Shown: positions 1-11,467, counted from the first letter of the stretch. The stretch: DNA of 64,000 bases from Erwinia sp. E_sp_B01_1 (GCF_036865545.1 NZ_CP142208.1:2728001-2792000), one strand, 5' to 3'. Notes: generated from the sequence alone by a model not told the origin. Numbers and translations: made by a program.

Positions 1-104
1 GGCTTAACGGAAGCCACAACGTCGGCATGGGCAGAAGCAGTAAGCGAACCGGCTAATGCCAGAGAAGAAACCAGCGTCGTCAGGGTCTTTTTATTGTGTA
101 ACAT
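1..104 (-). CDS. znuA: ZnuA, periplasmic zinc-binding protein (N-terminal part only)
   Basis: Only the first ~34 codons lie in the window; the gene runs off the left edge. The translation starts MLHNKKTLTTLVSSLALAGS and continues as a typical Sec signal peptide: basic start, hydrophobic core, then an Ala-X-Ala cleavage region before ADVVASVKP. ZnuA captures zinc in the periplasm and delivers it to the ZnuB permease. It is divergent from znuC across a Zur box, the usual enterobacterial arrangement. The identification rests on this context plus the short N-terminus, so the protein itself is only partly evidenced. Confidence 0.85.
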   Translation of the reverse strand, partial: MLHNKKTLTTLVSSLALAGSLTASAHADVVASVK

Positions 105-133
105 AATTTTTCAATCCATCGTGATAAGTCGAA

Positions 134-155
134 GAAATGTGATATTATAACATTC
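134..155. promoter_or_regulatory. Zur operator between znuA and znuCB
   Basis: An AT-rich dyad with outer half-sites GAAATGT and ACATTC around a TATTATA centre lies between the divergent znuA and znuC starts. It matches the known enterobacterial Zur box of this promoter. When zinc is plentiful Zur would bind here and shut off both directions. Confidence 0.85.
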
Positions 156-181
156 TATTAATTCTGCAAGCCGTAATGTTT

Positions 182-934
182 ATGTCCTCATTGATTAAGC
201 TTGAAAAAATTTCTGTCAGCTTTGGTCAGCGCCGGGTGCTTTCGGACGTCTCGCTAACGCTGCAACCCGGCAAAATCCTGACCCTGCTCGGCCCGAATGG
301 CGCGGGCAAATCCACGCTTGTGCGCGTGGTGCTGGGGTTGATTCAGCCGGATAAAGGAACCATGGAGCGCCCGGCCCAGCTGCGCATTGGCTACGTTCCG
401 CAAAAAATTCACCTGGACGCGACCCTTCCGTTAACCGTTGAACGTTTTATGCTGCTGCGTGGCGGTGTCAAACGCGCTGATATTCAGCCAGCGCTCAAAC
501 GAGTGCAGGCCGCGCAGCTGCTTCATTATCCTTTGCAGAAATTGTCCGGCGGGGAGATGCAGCGCGTGTTACTGGCTCGCGCTCTTTTGAATCAGCCCCA
601 GCTTCTGGTACTTGATGAGCCGACCCAGGGTGTGGATGTGAATGGGCAAGTCGCGCTGTACGATTTGATAGATCAGCTGCGCCAGGAGTTGAATTGCGGC
701 GTATTGATGGTTTCCCACGATCTGCATCTGGTGATGGCCAAAACGGATGAAGTTCTCTGTCTGAATCAGCATATCTGCTGTTCAGGAACGCCAGAAGTGG
801 TTTCCAAACATCCGGAATTTATTTCGATGTTCGGTAGCCGCGGCGCTGAGCAGCTGGCAATTTACCGTCATCACCACAATCATCGTCACGATTTACAGGG
901 ACGCATTGTATTACGCAGAGGGCAAGGCCAGTGA
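182..934 (+). CDS. znuC: ZnuC, ATPase of the zinc ABC importer
   Basis: Cytoplasmic ATPase that powers high-affinity zinc uptake with ZnuA and ZnuB. Visible ABC motifs are Walker [10 protein letters not shown] near residue 37, signature LSGGEMQRV near 125 and Walker B LLVLDEPT near 145, with the switch His in MVSHDLH. The C-terminus carries the His-rich segment [10 protein letters not shown] typical of ZnuC. At 250 residues it matches the family. An in-frame ATG exists at 176, but 182 gives the start (MSSLIKLE) that aligns with other ZnuC proteins. The stop overlaps the GTG of znuB (GTGA), so the two are translationally coupled and share the upstream Zur box. Confidence 0.97.
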   Translation: MSSLIKLEKISVSFGQRRVLSDVSLTLQPGKILTLLGPNGAGKSTLVRVVLGLIQPDKGTMERPAQLRIGYVPQKIHLDATLPLTVERFMLLRGGVKRADIQPALKRVQAAQLLHYPLQKLSGGEMQRVLLARALLNQPQLLVLDEPTQGVDVNGQVALYDLIDQLRQELNCGVLMVSHDLHLVMAKTDEVLCLNQHICCSGTPEVVSKHPEFISMFGSRGAEQLAIYRHHHNHRHDLQGRIVLRRGQGQ

Positions 935-1716
935 TTGAATTGCTTTTACCCGGCTGGTTTGCCGGATTCCTTCTGGCGCTGGCAGCAGGCCCGCTCGGCT
1001 CTTTTGTTGTCTGGCGTCGGATGTCCTATTTCGGCGATACCCTGGCCCATGCTTCTCTGCTTGGGGTCGCCTTTGGTTTGCTGCTGAACGTCAGCCCTTT
1101 TTACGCGGTGATTGCCGTGACGCTGCTACTTTCGTTGTTGCTGGTATGGCTGGAACGCAGGCCACATCTGGCGATTGATACGCTGCTGGGCATTCTGGCA
1201 CACAGCGCGCTGTCGCTGGGTCTGGTGGTGGTCAGTCTGATGTCGAATGTGCGCGTGGATTTGATGGCGTACCTGTTTGGCGATTTGCTTTCTGTAACCC
1301 CAACCGATCTTTACACCATTGCAGCGGGCGTTTTCATTGTGCTTGCCGTGCTGGCGCTGAACTGGCGTTCACTGCTGTCGATGACTATCAGCCCCGAACT
1401 GGCGCAGGTTGATGGGGTTAATCTTCAGCGTACCAAGCTGGTGTTGATGCTGGTGACGGCGCTGACGATCGGTGTGGCGATGAAGTTTGTTGGTGCTTTG
1501 ATTATCACTTCCCTGCTGATCATTCCTGCGGCCACGGCGCGGCGGTTTGCCCGTTCGCCAGAGCAGATGGCGGGAATTGCGGTGCTGGTGGGGATTCTGG
1601 CCGTCACGGCTGGCTTAAGTTTTTCCGCCTGGTACGACACGCCGGCAGGCCCATCGGTAGTGTTGGGAGCATCGGTAATGTTTATGCTGAGTATGATGAA
1701 GCGCCCTGCGGTATAG
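931..1716 (+). CDS. znuB: ZnuB, permease of the zinc ABC importer
   Basis: Inner-membrane channel subunit of ZnuABC. The 261-residue sequence is almost wholly hydrophobic with about eight membrane segments. It has the highly conserved stretches [20 protein letters not shown] near residue 21 and [20 protein letters not shown] near 185, as in ABC-3 family metal permeases. It starts with GTG, overlapping the znuC stop. It is the last gene of the znuCB operon; downstream lies a palindromic repeat and then ruvB on the opposite strand, so it converges with the ruv operon. Confidence 0.97.
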   Translation: MIELLLPGWFAGFLLALAAGPLGSFVVWRRMSYFGDTLAHASLLGVAFGLLLNVSPFYAVIAVTLLLSLLLVWLERRPHLAIDTLLGILAHSALSLGLVVVSLMSNVRVDLMAYLFGDLLSVTPTDLYTIAAGVFIVLAVLALNWRSLLSMTISPELAQVDGVNLQRTKLVLMLVTALTIGVAMKFVGALIITSLLIIPAATARRFARSPEQMAGIAVLVGILAVTAGLSFSAWYDTPAGPSVVLGASVMFMLSMMKRPAV

Positions 1717-1787
1717 GTTTTTAAGGGCGAGGCGAGCAAAGGGCGAAATTGCTGGGGGATCTAAGGGCGGACTGCTGTGGCACCGCT

Positions 1788-1870
1788 GGCTGTTCATAAA
1801 GACGCAAACAGCATCGTCCCTGATAGCTCGGCTCGCCACGTCCATGTGGCGAGACGCTTTATTCACAGCC
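1788..1870. repeat. Nested palindromic repeat, copy A
   Basis: Copy A of a dispersed repeat seen again at 11337, 11584 and 19086. An imperfect outer inverted repeat (GGCTGT near 1788, ACAGCC ending 1870) encloses the conserved block GACGCAAA...GTCCCTGATAGCTC and an 8-bp perfect stem CTCGCCAC/GTGGCGAG at 1832-1853 with loop GTCCAT. GACGCTTTATT follows. It sits between the convergent znuB and ruvB genes. Function unknown; a small transposon-like or transcript-end element is an inference. Confidence 0.75.
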
Positions 1871-1932
1871 TTTGTTCCCCTCCCCTCAACTGTAGTGTTG
1901 TCGGTGGGAGGTTTCAGTGACTACTCTCTTCT

Positions 1933-2937
1933 TTATTCTTCGCGTGAAATCCCAAAGTGCTTATAGGCGTGATTTGTTGCCATACGACCACGCGGCGTAC
2001 GCTGGATAAAGCCCTGCTGTATCAGGTAGGGTTCCAGCACGTCTTCGATGGTTTCCCGCTCTTCGCCAATAGCAGCGGCGAGGTTATCCAGCCCTACCGG
2101 GCCGCCCATAAACTTGTCGATGATCGCCAGCAGCAGTTTACGGTCCATATAGTCGAAGCCTTCGGTATCCACACTCAGCATATCCAGCGCGCGGGAGGCG
2201 ACATCCCCGCTCAGGCTTCCTGCGGCTTTGACTTCAGAAAAGTCCCTCACGCGTCGTAGCAGGCGGTTAGCTATACGTGGTGTTCCACGGGCACGGCGGG
2301 CAATTTCCAGCGCGCCTTCTTCGCTCAGTGGCAGGCCCAGACAGGCGGCACTGCGTGAGACGATATGCTGCAGATCTTCCACCTTGTAAAATTCCAGGCG
2401 CTGCACGATACCGAAGCGGTCACGCAGGGGCGAGGTAAGGGATCCGGCGCGCGTCGTTGCACCAATCAGGGTAAAGGGTGGAAGGTCGAGTTTGATACTT
2501 CTTGCGGCGGGGCCTTCGCCAATCATGATATCCAGCTGGTAATCTTCCATTGCCGGATAAAGCACCTCTTCCACTACTGGCGAGAGGCGATGGATTTCAT
2601 CAATGAACAGCACGTCGTGGGGTTCAAGATTGGTCAGCATCGCAGCCAGATCGCCGGCTTTTTCCAGTACCGGGCCAGAGGTGGTGCGCAGGTTCACGCC
2701 CATCTCATTGGCCACTATATTAGCCAGCGTGGTTTTGCCCAGACCCGGTGGCCCGAAGATCAACAGATGATCTAGGGCATCGCCGCGCATTTTGGCCGCC
2801 TGAATAAAGATTTCCATCTGCTCGCGGACCACAGGCTGCCCGACATATTCCGTCAGCAGCTTGGGACGAATGGCGCGGTCAATGACCTCTTCTTCAGTGA
2901 TGGTTCCCGGCGAGACCAGGCGATCGGCTTCTATCAT
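1933..2937 (-). CDS. ruvB: RuvB, Holliday junction branch-migration motor
   Basis: Hexameric AAA+ DNA translocase that with RuvA drives branch migration of Holliday junctions during recombination and repair. Walker [10 protein letters not shown] lies near residue 63 and Walker B LFIDEIH near 112. The sensor segment GATTRAG follows near 158, and a winged-helix C-terminal domain includes the TPRGR motif. The length of 334 residues is close to the usual 336. It lies 7 bases downstream of ruvA in the same operon, so expression should follow the LexA box upstream of ruvA. Confidence 0.98.
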   Translation of the reverse strand: MIEADRLVSPGTITEEEVIDRAIRPKLLTEYVGQPVVREQMEIFIQAAKMRGDALDHLLIFGPPGLGKTTLANIVANEMGVNLRTTSGPVLEKAGDLAAMLTNLEPHDVLFIDEIHRLSPVVEEVLYPAMEDYQLDIMIGEGPAARSIKLDLPPFTLIGATTRAGSLTSPLRDRFGIVQRLEFYKVEDLQHIVSRSAACLGLPLSEEGALEIARRARGTPRIANRLLRRVRDFSEVKAAGSLSGDVASRALDMLSVDTEGFDYMDRKLLLAIIDKFMGGPVGLDNLAAAIGEERETIEDVLEPYLIQQGFIQRTPRGRMATNHAYKHFGISREE

Positions 2938-2944
2938 GCTTACC

Positions 2945-3562
2945 TCAAATTGCCGCGCGCAGTGCTTCGCGGATCAGCGTTTCACAATCGGCATCCGGAC
3001 GCCCTACTTTGCTGATCATCCGGCTGGCTTCCTGCGGTTTATACCCCAGAGATACCAGTGCGGCAACGGCTTCACTCTCTGCGTCGTTGGCAGCATCGTT
3101 TGGCTGAACTTCACTGGTCAGCGCAAATGGCGTATCGGCAGCAAACAGATCGCCATGCATGCCTTTAAAGCGGTCTTTCATCTCTACCACCAGACGTTCG
3201 GCGGTTTTCTTGCCCACGCCCGGCAGTTTCACCAGTGAGGCAATCTCTTCACGCTCGACGGCGGTGACAAACTGCTGAGCAGACATGCCGGAGAGGATTG
3301 CCAGAGCCAGCTTAGGCCCGACACCGTTGACTTTGATCAGCTCACGAAACAGCGCGCGTTCCTGCTTGCTGTTAAAGCCGAACAGCAGCTGGGCATCTTC
3401 GCGTACCACGAAATGGGTAAAGATGATGGTTTCCTGGTTCAGTTCAGGAAGCTCATAAAAACAGGTCATCGGCATATGCACTTCATAACCTACGCCATTG
3501 GCTTCCAGCAGGACCAGCGGCGGTTGTTTTTCCAGGATGTTGCCTCTAAGACGACCAATCAC
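2945..3562 (-). CDS. ruvA: RuvA, Holliday junction recognition subunit
   Basis: Tetrameric protein that holds the four-way junction flat and loads RuvB. The N-terminus [15 protein letters not shown] is diagnostic. Two helix-hairpin-helix motifs are visible near residues 72-90 ([14 protein letters not shown]) and 107-125 ([16 protein letters not shown]). A flexible linker leads to the C-terminal RuvB-binding domain near 155-205. It is 205 residues against 203 in E. coli. It is first gene of the ruvAB operon; the LexA-type palindrome at 3632-3647 lies about 70 bases upstream. Confidence 0.97.
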   Translation of the reverse strand: MIGRLRGNILEKQPPLVLLEANGVGYEVHMPMTCFYELPELNQETIIFTHFVVREDAQLLFGFNSKQERALFRELIKVNGVGPKLALAILSGMSAQQFVTAVEREEIASLVKLPGVGKKTAERLVVEMKDRFKGMHGDLFAADTPFALTSEVQPNDAANDAESEAVAALVSLGYKPQEASRMISKVGRPDADCETLIREALRAAI

Positions 3563-3622
3563 GTTTTTACCCCTTCTCTTTCAGGTAAGCTTTATATAAA
3601 TAAGAATGCGGAGGTTATAGCA

Positions 3623-3650
3623 TAAAAAAAGCTGGATGAATATCCAGCTT
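3623..3650 (-). terminator. ruvC terminator overlapping the ruvAB SOS box
   Basis: Read on the minus strand, two bases after the ruvC TGA, a perfect 9-bp stem AAGCTGGAT/ATCCAGCTT with a 4-base loop runs into seven T residues. This fits a rho-independent terminator for ruvC. Confidence 0.8.
3632..3647. promoter_or_regulatory. LexA (SOS) box for ruvAB
   Basis: CTGGATGAATATCCAG fits CTG-N10-CAG and closely resembles the known E. coli ruvAB operator (CTGGATATCTATCCAG). It lies about 70 bases upstream of the ruvA start and coincides with the stem of the ruvC terminator. Confidence 0.75.
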
Positions 3651-3651
3651 A

Positions 3652-4176
3652 TCAGGAACGAAGACGGCCACGCGCGAGGTTCAGTTGTCCTTCCCCTATG
3701 CGGGTGATGTTCTGGCTGAGGTGGCAGTGAGTGATGGCGATCGCCAACGCATCGGCGGCATCTGCCTGCGGGCTGGCAGAGAGTTTCAGCAGGGTTTTCA
3801 CCATATGCTGTACCTGGCTTTTTTCCGCGCTGCCGGTGCCCACCACGGTTTGTTTTACCTGGCGTGCCGCATATTCAAATACCGGTAAATCCTGGTTCAC
3901 TGCCGCCACAATCGCAGCCCCGCGTGCCTGGCCGAGTTTGAGGGCTGAATCCGCATTTTTCGCCATAAAGACCTGCTCAATGGCGAAATACTCAGGCTGG
4001 AACTGGGTGATGATTTCACTGACGCCAGCATATATCAGCTTCAGGCGGGACGGCAGATCCGTGACGTTGGTACGAATACAGCCGCTGCCAAGATAGGTTA
4101 ACTGGCGTCCGACCTGACGGATTACGCCGTAGCCGGTGATGCGTGAACCTGGATCGATACCTAAAATGATCGCCAT
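3652..4176 (-). CDS. ruvC: RuvC, Holliday junction endonuclease
   Basis: Dimeric RNase H-fold resolvase that cuts Holliday junctions held by RuvAB. The N-terminus [17 protein letters not shown] carries the first catalytic Asp. [20 protein letters not shown] near residue 65 carries the catalytic Glu, and the C-terminal [13 protein letters not shown] near 138 carries the last acidic pair. The ATG at 4176 is chosen over a GTG one codon earlier because it matches E. coli; the product is 174 residues. It is downstream of yebC, 43 bases away, in the same direction. Unlike ruvAB, no LexA box is seen directly upstream of it. Confidence 0.97.
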   Translation of the reverse strand: MAIILGIDPGSRITGYGVIRQVGRQLTYLGSGCIRTNVTDLPSRLKLIYAGVSEIITQFQPEYFAIEQVFMAKNADSALKLGQARGAAIVAAVNQDLPVFEYAARQVKQTVVGTGSAEKSQVQHMVKTLLKLSASPQADAADALAIAITHCHLSQNITRIGEGQLNLARGRLRS

Positions 4177-4219
4177 CACGCTTCTCCGGCCACGGGGTTA
4201 GTCTGTGCTGACAACGCCA

Positions 4220-4963
4220 TTAAAGGGTTGCCGCCACCTCGTCGGAGATCTCACCGTTATGGTAGACTTCCTGCACATCGTCGCAGTCTTCCAGCATATC
4301 GATCAGACGCATCAACTTAGGTGCAGTCTCTTCATCCATATCCGCTTTGGTTGACGGGATCATGGTCACTTCAGCAGATTCGGCCTTGAGGCCCGTCGCT
4401 TCCAGCGCATCTTTGACCTGACCCAGCGATTCCCAGGCGGTGAAGACGTCAATGGTGCCATCTTCATAGGTCACCACATCGTCTGCGCCCGCTTCCAGCG
4501 CCGCATCCATCACGGTGTCTTCTTCAAGACCCGGTGCGAAAGAGACCACGCCTTTACGGGTAAACAGGTAGGCTACAGAGCCATCTGTCCCCAGGTTGCC
4601 GCCGGTTTTGGTAAAGGCATGACGCACTTCAGAGACGGTACGGTTACGGTTATCACTCAGGCATTCCACCATGACTGCGGTGCCGCCGGGGCCGTAACCT
4701 TCATAGATGATGGTTTCCATATTGGTGTCATCATCACCGCCCACGCCGCGTGCAATCGCACGGTTCATGGTGTCACGCGTCATGTTGTTCGACAGCGCTT
4801 TATCCATAGCGGCGCGCAAACGTGGGTTAGAGCTGGCATCGCCGCCACCCAGTTTGGCGGCAGTCACCAGTTCACGGATGATTTTGGTGAAAATCTTGCC
4901 GCGTTTGGAATCCTGCGCCGCTTTACGGTGCTTGGTGTTAGCCCATTTACTGTGGCCTGCCAT
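4220..4963 (-). CDS. yebC: YebC/TACO1-family protein
   Basis: The 247-residue protein begins [20 protein letters not shown], the signature of the YebC/PmpR/TACO1 family. The conserved [23 protein letters not shown] lies near residue 85, shown here only as a landmark. Family members have been described as transcription regulators (PmpR) and, more recently, as factors that help ribosomes through difficult sequences. Which role applies here cannot be told from sequence. It lies between nudB and ruvC on the minus strand, as in E. coli. Confidence 0.95.
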   Translation of the reverse strand: MAGHSKWANTKHRKAAQDSKRGKIFTKIIRELVTAAKLGGGDASSNPRLRAAMDKALSNNMTRDTMNRAIARGVGGDDDTNMETIIYEGYGPGGTAVMVECLSDNRNRTVSEVRHAFTKTGGNLGTDGSVAYLFTRKGVVSFAPGLEEDTVMDAALEAGADDVVTYEDGTIDVFTAWESLGQVKDALEATGLKAESAEVTMIPSTKADMDEETAPKLMRLIDMLEDCDDVQEVYHNGEISDEVAATL

Positions 4964-4984
4964 AAATTCAATTCTCCATAAAGA

Positions 4985-5419
4985 CTAAATAACGAATTCT
5001 TCTATTGCCTGGCGGTTACTCCAGGACTTGGTGAGCCGGGCTGCTTCAGCAGGCGTAAGCCACTTCATTGCCAGATGCTCGCTTAGCGTCATCTCCCACT
5101 CGGCAGGCAACGCCAGGCTGAACCAGTGCTCACTGTTGTGCGTCACATCCGGCGCATAACGATGGCGGAAGTGGGCGAAGATTTCGAATTGTATCTGACG
5201 CTGGCAGTCAACTACTGTGAGCTGCCTGGCGTTGACATCAATTCCCAGCTCTTCCCGCACTTCCCGCACCGCCGTTTCCGCCAGCGTTTCGTCCGGTTCC
5301 TGGCTGCCGGTTACCGACTGCCAGAAGCTGGGATCGTCCCGACGCTGGAGCATCAGCACCCGCCCGGTATCTCGGGCGTAAATCACCACCAGTACCGATA
5401 CGGGATGCTTAAAGGCCAT
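4985..5419 (-). CDS. nudB: NudB, dihydroneopterin triphosphate pyrophosphatase
   Basis: Nudix hydrolase of folate synthesis that removes pyrophosphate from dihydroneopterin triphosphate. A Nudix box, GX5EX7REVREELGI, starts near residue 38 (GSQEPDETLAETAVREVREE). The early segment VLVVIYARDTGRVLMLQRRDDPSFWQ is typical of NudB. It is 144 residues long. The ATG directly follows the aspS TAA with no gap (TAAATG), so it is probably translated from the aspS message. The same pair is adjacent in E. coli. Confidence 0.95.
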   Translation of the reverse strand: MAFKHPVSVLVVIYARDTGRVLMLQRRDDPSFWQSVTGSQEPDETLAETAVREVREELGIDVNARQLTVVDCQRQIQFEIFAHFRHRYAPDVTHNSEHWFSLALPAEWEMTLSEHLAMKWLTPAEAARLTKSWSNRQAIEEFVI

Positions 5420-7213
5420 TTACTCTTTCTCTGAAGTCTGGTCAGCGGCCTGATACTTTTTCATCACTTCAATGCCCAGCTCGCCCAGCGAGGTTGGGTT
5501 AGCGAAGTTGGGTGCTTCGGTCATCAGGCAGGCCGCTGCGGTAGTTTTCGGGAAAGCGATAACATCACGGATGTTATCCGTGCCGGTCAACAGCATCACC
5601 AGACGATCCAGACCGAAAGCCAGGCCTGCATGAGGCGGCGTTCCGTACTTCAGCGCATCCAGCAGGAAGCCAAATTTCTCGCGCTGTTCCTGCTCGGTAA
5701 TGCCGAGAATACCGAACACGGTTTGCTGCATCTCGCCCCTGTGAATACGGACTGAACCGCCACCCACTTCATAACCGTTGATCACCATATCGTAGGCATT
5801 AGCGATAGCGGTTTCCGGCACGGATTTCAGCTCGTCCGGCGTCATATCTTTTGGCGCAGTGAACGGATGGTGCATGGCAGTCAGACCGCCCTCGCCGTCC
5901 TCTTCGAACATCGGGAAGTCGACAACCCACAGAGGGGCCCATTCGTTACCGTTGGTGATGTTCAGGTCGCGGCCCAGTTTCAGGCGCAGCGCGCCTAAAG
6001 CATCGGCTACCACTTTGGCGCTGTCAGCACCGAAGAAGATGCTGTCGCCATCAGCGGCGTTGGTACGTTCCAGAATCGCTTCAACGATCTCAGCGGTCAG
6101 GAATTTAGCCACCGGGCTGCTGATGCCTTCCAGGCCTTTAGCACGCTCGTTGACTTTCATCCACGCCAGGCCTTTGGCCCCGTAGATTTCAACAAATTTG
6201 GTGTACTCATCAATCTGCTTGCGGGTGAGAGTCGCACCGCCAGGGACACGCAGCGCAGCCACACGGCCTTTGGCATCGTTAGCCGGGCCGGAGAAGACTT
6301 TGAACTCCACCTCTTTCAGCAGATCCGCAACGTCCACCAGCTCCATAGGGTTACGCAGGTCTGGCTTATCGGAACCGTAACGACGCATCGCTTCTTCGAA
6401 GGTCATCATCGGGAACGCCCCGAGATCCACGCCTTTCACATCCTGCCATAATCCACGCGCCAGCTTCTCCATGATCTCACGCACCTGTGGCGCGGTCATA
6501 AAGGAGGTTTCAACATCGATCTGGGTAAATTCTGGCTGACGGTCAGCACGCAGATCTTCATCACGGAAGCATTTAACAATCTGGTAGTAACGATCGAAGC
6601 CGGACATCATCAGCAGCTGTTTGAAGAGCTGAGGTGATTGCGGCAGCGCATAGAATTTACCTTTGTGGACGCGGCTTGGCACCAGGTAGTCACGCGCACC
6701 TTCAGGCGTGGCTTTGGTCAGCATTGGCGTTTCAATGTCCAGGAAGCCGTGATCGTCCATAAAGCGGCGCACAAAGCTGGTGATTTTGGCACGGGCCTTC
6801 AGGCGCTGAGCCATATCAGGGCGACGCAGATCCAGATAGCGGTATTTCAGGCGCGCTTCTTCAGTGTTGGCGTGATTAGAATCCAGCGGCAGAGGTTCTG
6901 AACGGTTGATGATGGTCAGATCGGTGGCGAAGATTTCGACTTCACCGGTGGCCATGTCGCTGTTTTTATTTTTCTCATCACGGGCGCGGACGGTGCCGGT
7001 AAGCTGAATGCAAAATTCGTTACGCAGTTCAGAGGCCAGTTTGAAGGCATCCTGACGATCCGGATCGAAAAACACCTGCACGATGCCTTCGCGGTCACGC
7101 ATATCAATAAAGATCAGGCTACCCAGGTCGCGGCGGCGATTGACCCAACCGCAGAGTGTCACTTGTTGGCCTACGTGAGACAGGTTGATCTGCCCGCAAT
7201 AATCAGTACGCAT
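5420..7213 (-). CDS. aspS: Aspartyl-tRNA synthetase
   Basis: Class II synthetase that charges tRNA-Asp. The N-terminal OB-fold anticodon domain contains [20 protein letters not shown]. Motif 2 appears as [18 protein letters not shown] near residue 217 and motif 3 as [15 protein letters not shown] near 530. A bacterial GAD insertion lies between them. The open frame extends nine codons upstream, but ATG at 7213 ([15 protein letters not shown]) aligns with E. coli and has an upstream GGAT. The product is 597 residues against 590 in E. coli. It heads the aspS-nudB unit; the 290-base gap upstream separates it from divergent yecD. Confidence 0.98.
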   Translation of the reverse strand: MRTDYCGQINLSHVGQQVTLCGWVNRRRDLGSLIFIDMRDREGIVQVFFDPDRQDAFKLASELRNEFCIQLTGTVRARDEKNKNSDMATGEVEIFATDLTIINRSEPLPLDSNHANTEEARLKYRYLDLRRPDMAQRLKARAKITSFVRRFMDDHGFLDIETPMLTKATPEGARDYLVPSRVHKGKFYALPQSPQLFKQLLMMSGFDRYYQIVKCFRDEDLRADRQPEFTQIDVETSFMTAPQVREIMEKLARGLWQDVKGVDLGAFPMMTFEEAMRRYGSDKPDLRNPMELVDVADLLKEVEFKVFSGPANDAKGRVAALRVPGGATLTRKQIDEYTKFVEIYGAKGLAWMKVNERAKGLEGISSPVAKFLTAEIVEAILERTNAADGDSIFFGADSAKVVADALGALRLKLGRDLNITNGNEWAPLWVVDFPMFEEDGEGGLTAMHHPFTAPKDMTPDELKSVPETAIANAYDMVINGYEVGGGSVRIHRGEMQQTVFGILGITEQEQREKFGFLLDALKYGTPPHAGLAFGLDRLVMLLTGTDNIRDVIAFPKTTAAACLMTEAPNFANPTSLGELGIEVMKKYQAADQTSEKE

Positions 7214-7504
7214 AACGATATCCTTTAAACTTCGCCGCATCGCCGCAGCATGATTCAGTGTTCAGCCTTGCAAAGCGATCCACTCTTACAAAGCTATGCT
7301 GCCGCGAAAAAAGGCGGCCATTATAATGGAAAAAGCCCGGCGCGATAAGAGCTGTAACCCCATCTGGCCTGACCTTTTCCCGCTTAATTGATCTCAATTC
7401 ACTCACTTCTCACAAAAGCTAACAAATTTCAGCCGTTGCGAACATTGTCGTGGGGGCCTATCACCCGTAATCTCACTGATTTCCCCCTTTTGACCGGAGA
7501 GACT

Positions 7505-8068
7505 ATGTTGGAATTAAATGCGGGCAAGACTGCACTGGTATTAATTGATTTGCAGGAAGGCATTCTGCCTTTTGCTGGCGGTCCTTATGCTGCTTCAGAT
7601 GTGGTAGCCCGTTCTGCGGTGCTGGCTGAAAAATTCCGTTCGGTAAACGCTCCTGTGGTGCTGGTCCGCGTGGGCTGGGCAAAAGATTTTGGCGATGCGC
7701 CAAAACAGCCTGTGGATGTCAGCCACGGCGGTGCACTGCCAGAAAACTGGTGGGATTATCCGGTAGCTCTGGGTAAGAAAGACGGCGATATTGAAGTCAC
7801 CAAGCATCAGTGGGGCGCATTCTACGGCACCGATCTTGAGTTGCAGCTTCGTCGTCGCGGCATTGATACCATCGTGCTGGGCGGTATCTCAACCAACATC
7901 GGCGTGGAATCCACCGCGCGTAATGCCTGGGAGCTGGGCTTCAATCTGGTGGTGGCTGAAGATATCTGCAGCGCCGGCAGCACCGAAGAGCACAACGGCA
8001 GCTTTAAACACATCTTCCCGCGTCTGGGTCGTGTGCGTAACTCTTCAGAAATCCTTTCCGCGCTGTAA
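7505..8068 (+). CDS. yecD: YecD, isochorismatase-family protein
   Basis: The 187-residue protein has the isochorismatase-like cysteine hydrolase fold: [14 protein letters not shown] near residue 10, with the first catalytic Asp, and [20 protein letters not shown] near 135. The family normally has a nucleophilic Cys where the second motif reads NIGVE, so this protein carries Gly there. E. coli YecD, as recalled, has the same change. Hydrolase activity is therefore doubtful and the substrate unknown. ATG 7505 follows CCGGAGAG; an upstream in-frame ATG at 7388 is rejected because the extra residues match nothing in the family. Confidence 0.93.
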   Translation: MLELNAGKTALVLIDLQEGILPFAGGPYAASDVVARSAVLAEKFRSVNAPVVLVRVGWAKDFGDAPKQPVDVSHGGALPENWWDYPVALGKKDGDIEVTKHQWGAFYGTDLELQLRRRGIDTIVLGGISTNIGVESTARNAWELGFNLVVAEDICSAGSTEEHNGSFKHIFPRLGRVRNSSEILSAL

Positions 8069-8074
8069 TCTCCC

Positions 8075-8105
8075 AACCCGCCGGTCAGCGATCCTCCGGC
8101 GGGTT
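8075..8105 (+). terminator. Hairpin after yecD
   Basis: A perfect 10-bp stem AACCCGCCGG/CCGGCGGGTT lies six bases after the yecD stop. The following bases are not a clean T tract, so termination is likely but not certain. Confidence 0.5.
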
Positions 8106-8161
8106 GCGCTCTCTTCACTCACTCGCTACATTTCAGGCAGGTCGCCAATCCGGAAACGCCG

Positions 8162-8986
8162 ATGAAACCTTTTTATCTCGGACTGCCGCAATGGCAGCAT
8201 CCGCAGTGGAAAAAATTGGGTATGAGTACCCTCGAAGATTATGCGCAGTACTTTAACTGTGTGGAAGGCAACACCACGCTATATGCGCTACCGCGTCCTG
8301 AAATTGTTCAGCGCTGGCGCGATATGACCAGCGATGAGTTCCGCTTCTGCTTTAAATTCCCCGCCACCATCACTCATCAGTCTGCCCTGCGTAACTGCGG
8401 CGATTTGACGGCTGAATTTTTCGCTTTGCTTGAACCTCTGGCCCCACGTATTGGTCAGTACTGGCTTCAAATGCCTGGAAAATTCGCTCCCGCCGATTTG
8501 CCCGCGCTTTGGGCCTTTCTTGATGCCCTGCCAGCGTCGTTCAGCTATGGTGTGGAAGTCCGCCATCCCGACTTTTTTGCCAAAGGGGAAGCGGAGCTGG
8601 CGCTGAATCGCGGATTACATCAGCGAGGCGTGAATCGGGTCATCCTGGATACCCGTGGAGTCCACTCCGCCAGGCCCACCAGTCAGGCCGTTATTGACGC
8701 ACAGCGCAAAAAGCCTAAGTTGCCGGTCCATGCCGTGATGACCGCCGATAAGCCCATGATCCGTTTTATCGGCAGCGATGATGCTGAAGCCAACCTGGCA
8801 TGGTTTCAGGCCTGGCTGACCAGGCTGCCGCAGTGGTGTGAACAGGGGCAACCCTGGCTGTTTCTCCATACGCCGGATATTGCCCAGGCACCTGAACTGG
8901 TGCAGTACCTGTGGAAGGCTCTGCAACAGGCGCTGCCTCAGGTGGGCGATCCGCCAGACTGGCCGCAGCAGGCACACCTTTTCTGA
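8162..8986 (+). CDS. yecE: YecE, DUF72 family protein
   Basis: DUF72 proteins form a TIM-barrel-like fold of unknown biochemical role. Landmarks here are FYLGLPQWQHPQWKK at the start, YAQYFNCVEGNTTLYALP near residue 27 and the family segment FRFCFKFPATITH near 60. A later conserved segment, YGVEVRHPDFF, lies near 129. At 274 residues it agrees with E. coli YecE (272). It follows yecD with a hairpin between, so it may have its own promoter. The start has a weak ribosome-binding site, but no better alternative ATG is seen. Confidence 0.93.
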   Translation: MKPFYLGLPQWQHPQWKKLGMSTLEDYAQYFNCVEGNTTLYALPRPEIVQRWRDMTSDEFRFCFKFPATITHQSALRNCGDLTAEFFALLEPLAPRIGQYWLQMPGKFAPADLPALWAFLDALPASFSYGVEVRHPDFFAKGEAELALNRGLHQRGVNRVILDTRGVHSARPTSQAVIDAQRKKPKLPVHAVMTADKPMIRFIGSDDAEANLAWFQAWLTRLPQWCEQGQPWLFLHTPDIAQAPELVQYLWKALQQALPQVGDPPDWPQQAHLF

Positions 8987-9089
8987 GGCTAAGCCTAAGA
9001 TAAATCCTTAACTATGGCGGTCACGCACTGACAGCCAGCGCTTTCACCGCTATGATGAGGCCAGTTATTTATGTGCTTTTGGAGTTGGG

Positions 9090-10335
<1,246 letters not shown>

Positions 10336-10336
<1 letters not shown>

Positions 10337-11301
10337 TGGATTTCGGTAATTTTTACCAGCTTATTGCAAAAAGCCCCCTCTCCCACTGGCTGGAGACGCT
10401 GCCGGCACAAATTGCTGCCTGGCAGCGCGAGCAGTTACATGGACATTTCAAAAACTGGGATCGTTCAGTAGAGCATTTGCCTTCACTGAAGCCTGAGACG
10501 CTGGATTTACTCCACAGCGTAACCGCCGACAGCCCACACCTTAGCGAGCGTCAGCGTGGCGGCATTGAGAGTTTGCTGCGCAATCTGATGCCCTGGCGTA
10601 AAGGCCCCTATTCGTTATACGGCGTGAATATTGATACCGAATGGCGTTCGGACTGGAAATGGGAGCGCGTATTACCCCATATCTCCTCGCTTGCGGGCAG
10701 GACGGTGCTGGATGTCGGCTGCGGCAGCGGCTATCACATGTGGCGGATGATTGGAGCGGGTGCCAACCTTGTGGTTGGAATTGACCCGATGCAGTTGTTC
10801 CTGTGCCAGTTCGAAGCGGTTCGTAAACTGTTAGGCGACGATCAGCGTGCGCATTTACTGCCGTTGGGCATTGAGCAGCTTCCGGAACTGAAAGCCTTTG
10901 ATACCGTGTTTTCCATGGGCGTGCTTTACCATCGTCGTTCTCCTCTGGACCATCTTTTACAGTTGAAAAATCAGTTAGTGAGCGGCGGCGAACTGGTGCT
11001 GGAGACGCTGGTGGTGGAAGGCGGCGATCGTGAAGTGCTGGTACCCGGTGAGCGTTATGCGCAGATGCGTAACGTCTACTTTATTCCTTCAACTGGCGCC
11101 TTAAAGAGCTGGCTGGAAAAGTGCGGCTTTGAAGATGTCCGCATTGTGGATTACTCCGTCACCAGCACCGACGAGCAGCGCCGCACCGACTGGATGACCA
11201 GCGAATCACTGGCGGAATTCCTCGACCCGAACGACCCAACCAAAACCGTCGAAGGTTACCCGGCACCGCTCCGCGCCGTGCTGGTAGCAAGGAAACCTTA
11301 A
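10336..11301 (+). CDS. cmoB: CmoB, tRNA U34 carboxymethyltransferase
   Basis: Transfers the carboxymethyl group from carboxy-SAM made by CmoA to 5-hydroxyuridine 34 of tRNA. The Rossmann motif [18 protein letters not shown] sits near residue 118, and [20 protein letters not shown] near 91 belongs to the substrate-binding part. It is 321 residues against 323 in E. coli. The start overlaps the cmoA stop by one base. Downstream is a 573-base gap filled with palindromic repeats; in E. coli an anaerobic reductase pair (torYZ) lies in this position, and here gldA takes it. Confidence 0.97.
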
Positions 11302-11336
11302 GGTCAGGTCAAAACCGGTGATGTGCAAAGGCGTCA

Positions 11337-11431
11337 CCAGGAAGCACGTTATCCGAGACGCCGTGAACCCGGTCCCTGGGGGCTTTGCTGCCGCGTCCAT
11401 GCGGCAGAAACTCGGCTAACGTGCTCCCAGG
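11337..11431. repeat. Nested palindromic repeat, copy D
   Basis: Copy D, the most diverged of the four copies that keep the core. Outer arms at 11337-11357 and 11411-11431 pair over 21 positions with 4 mismatches (shared core AGCACGTTA). The inner stem CTGCCGC/GCGGCAG at 11388-11407 carries the conserved loop GTCCAT. The left interior (GACGCCGTGAACCCGGTCCCTG) resembles copy A at matching positions. It lies 36 bases after the cmoB stop and could act as its transcript end. Confidence 0.6.
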
Positions 11432-11467
11432 CTCCACCCTTCATTTTCAGTGCCGATTTGTGGTTTA

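Noticed and set aside
1615..1866. Minus-strand frame beginning MNKASRHMDV
   Set aside because: It is the translation of repeat copy A; the same peptide pattern recurs in copy B. Conservation follows the palindrome, not a protein.
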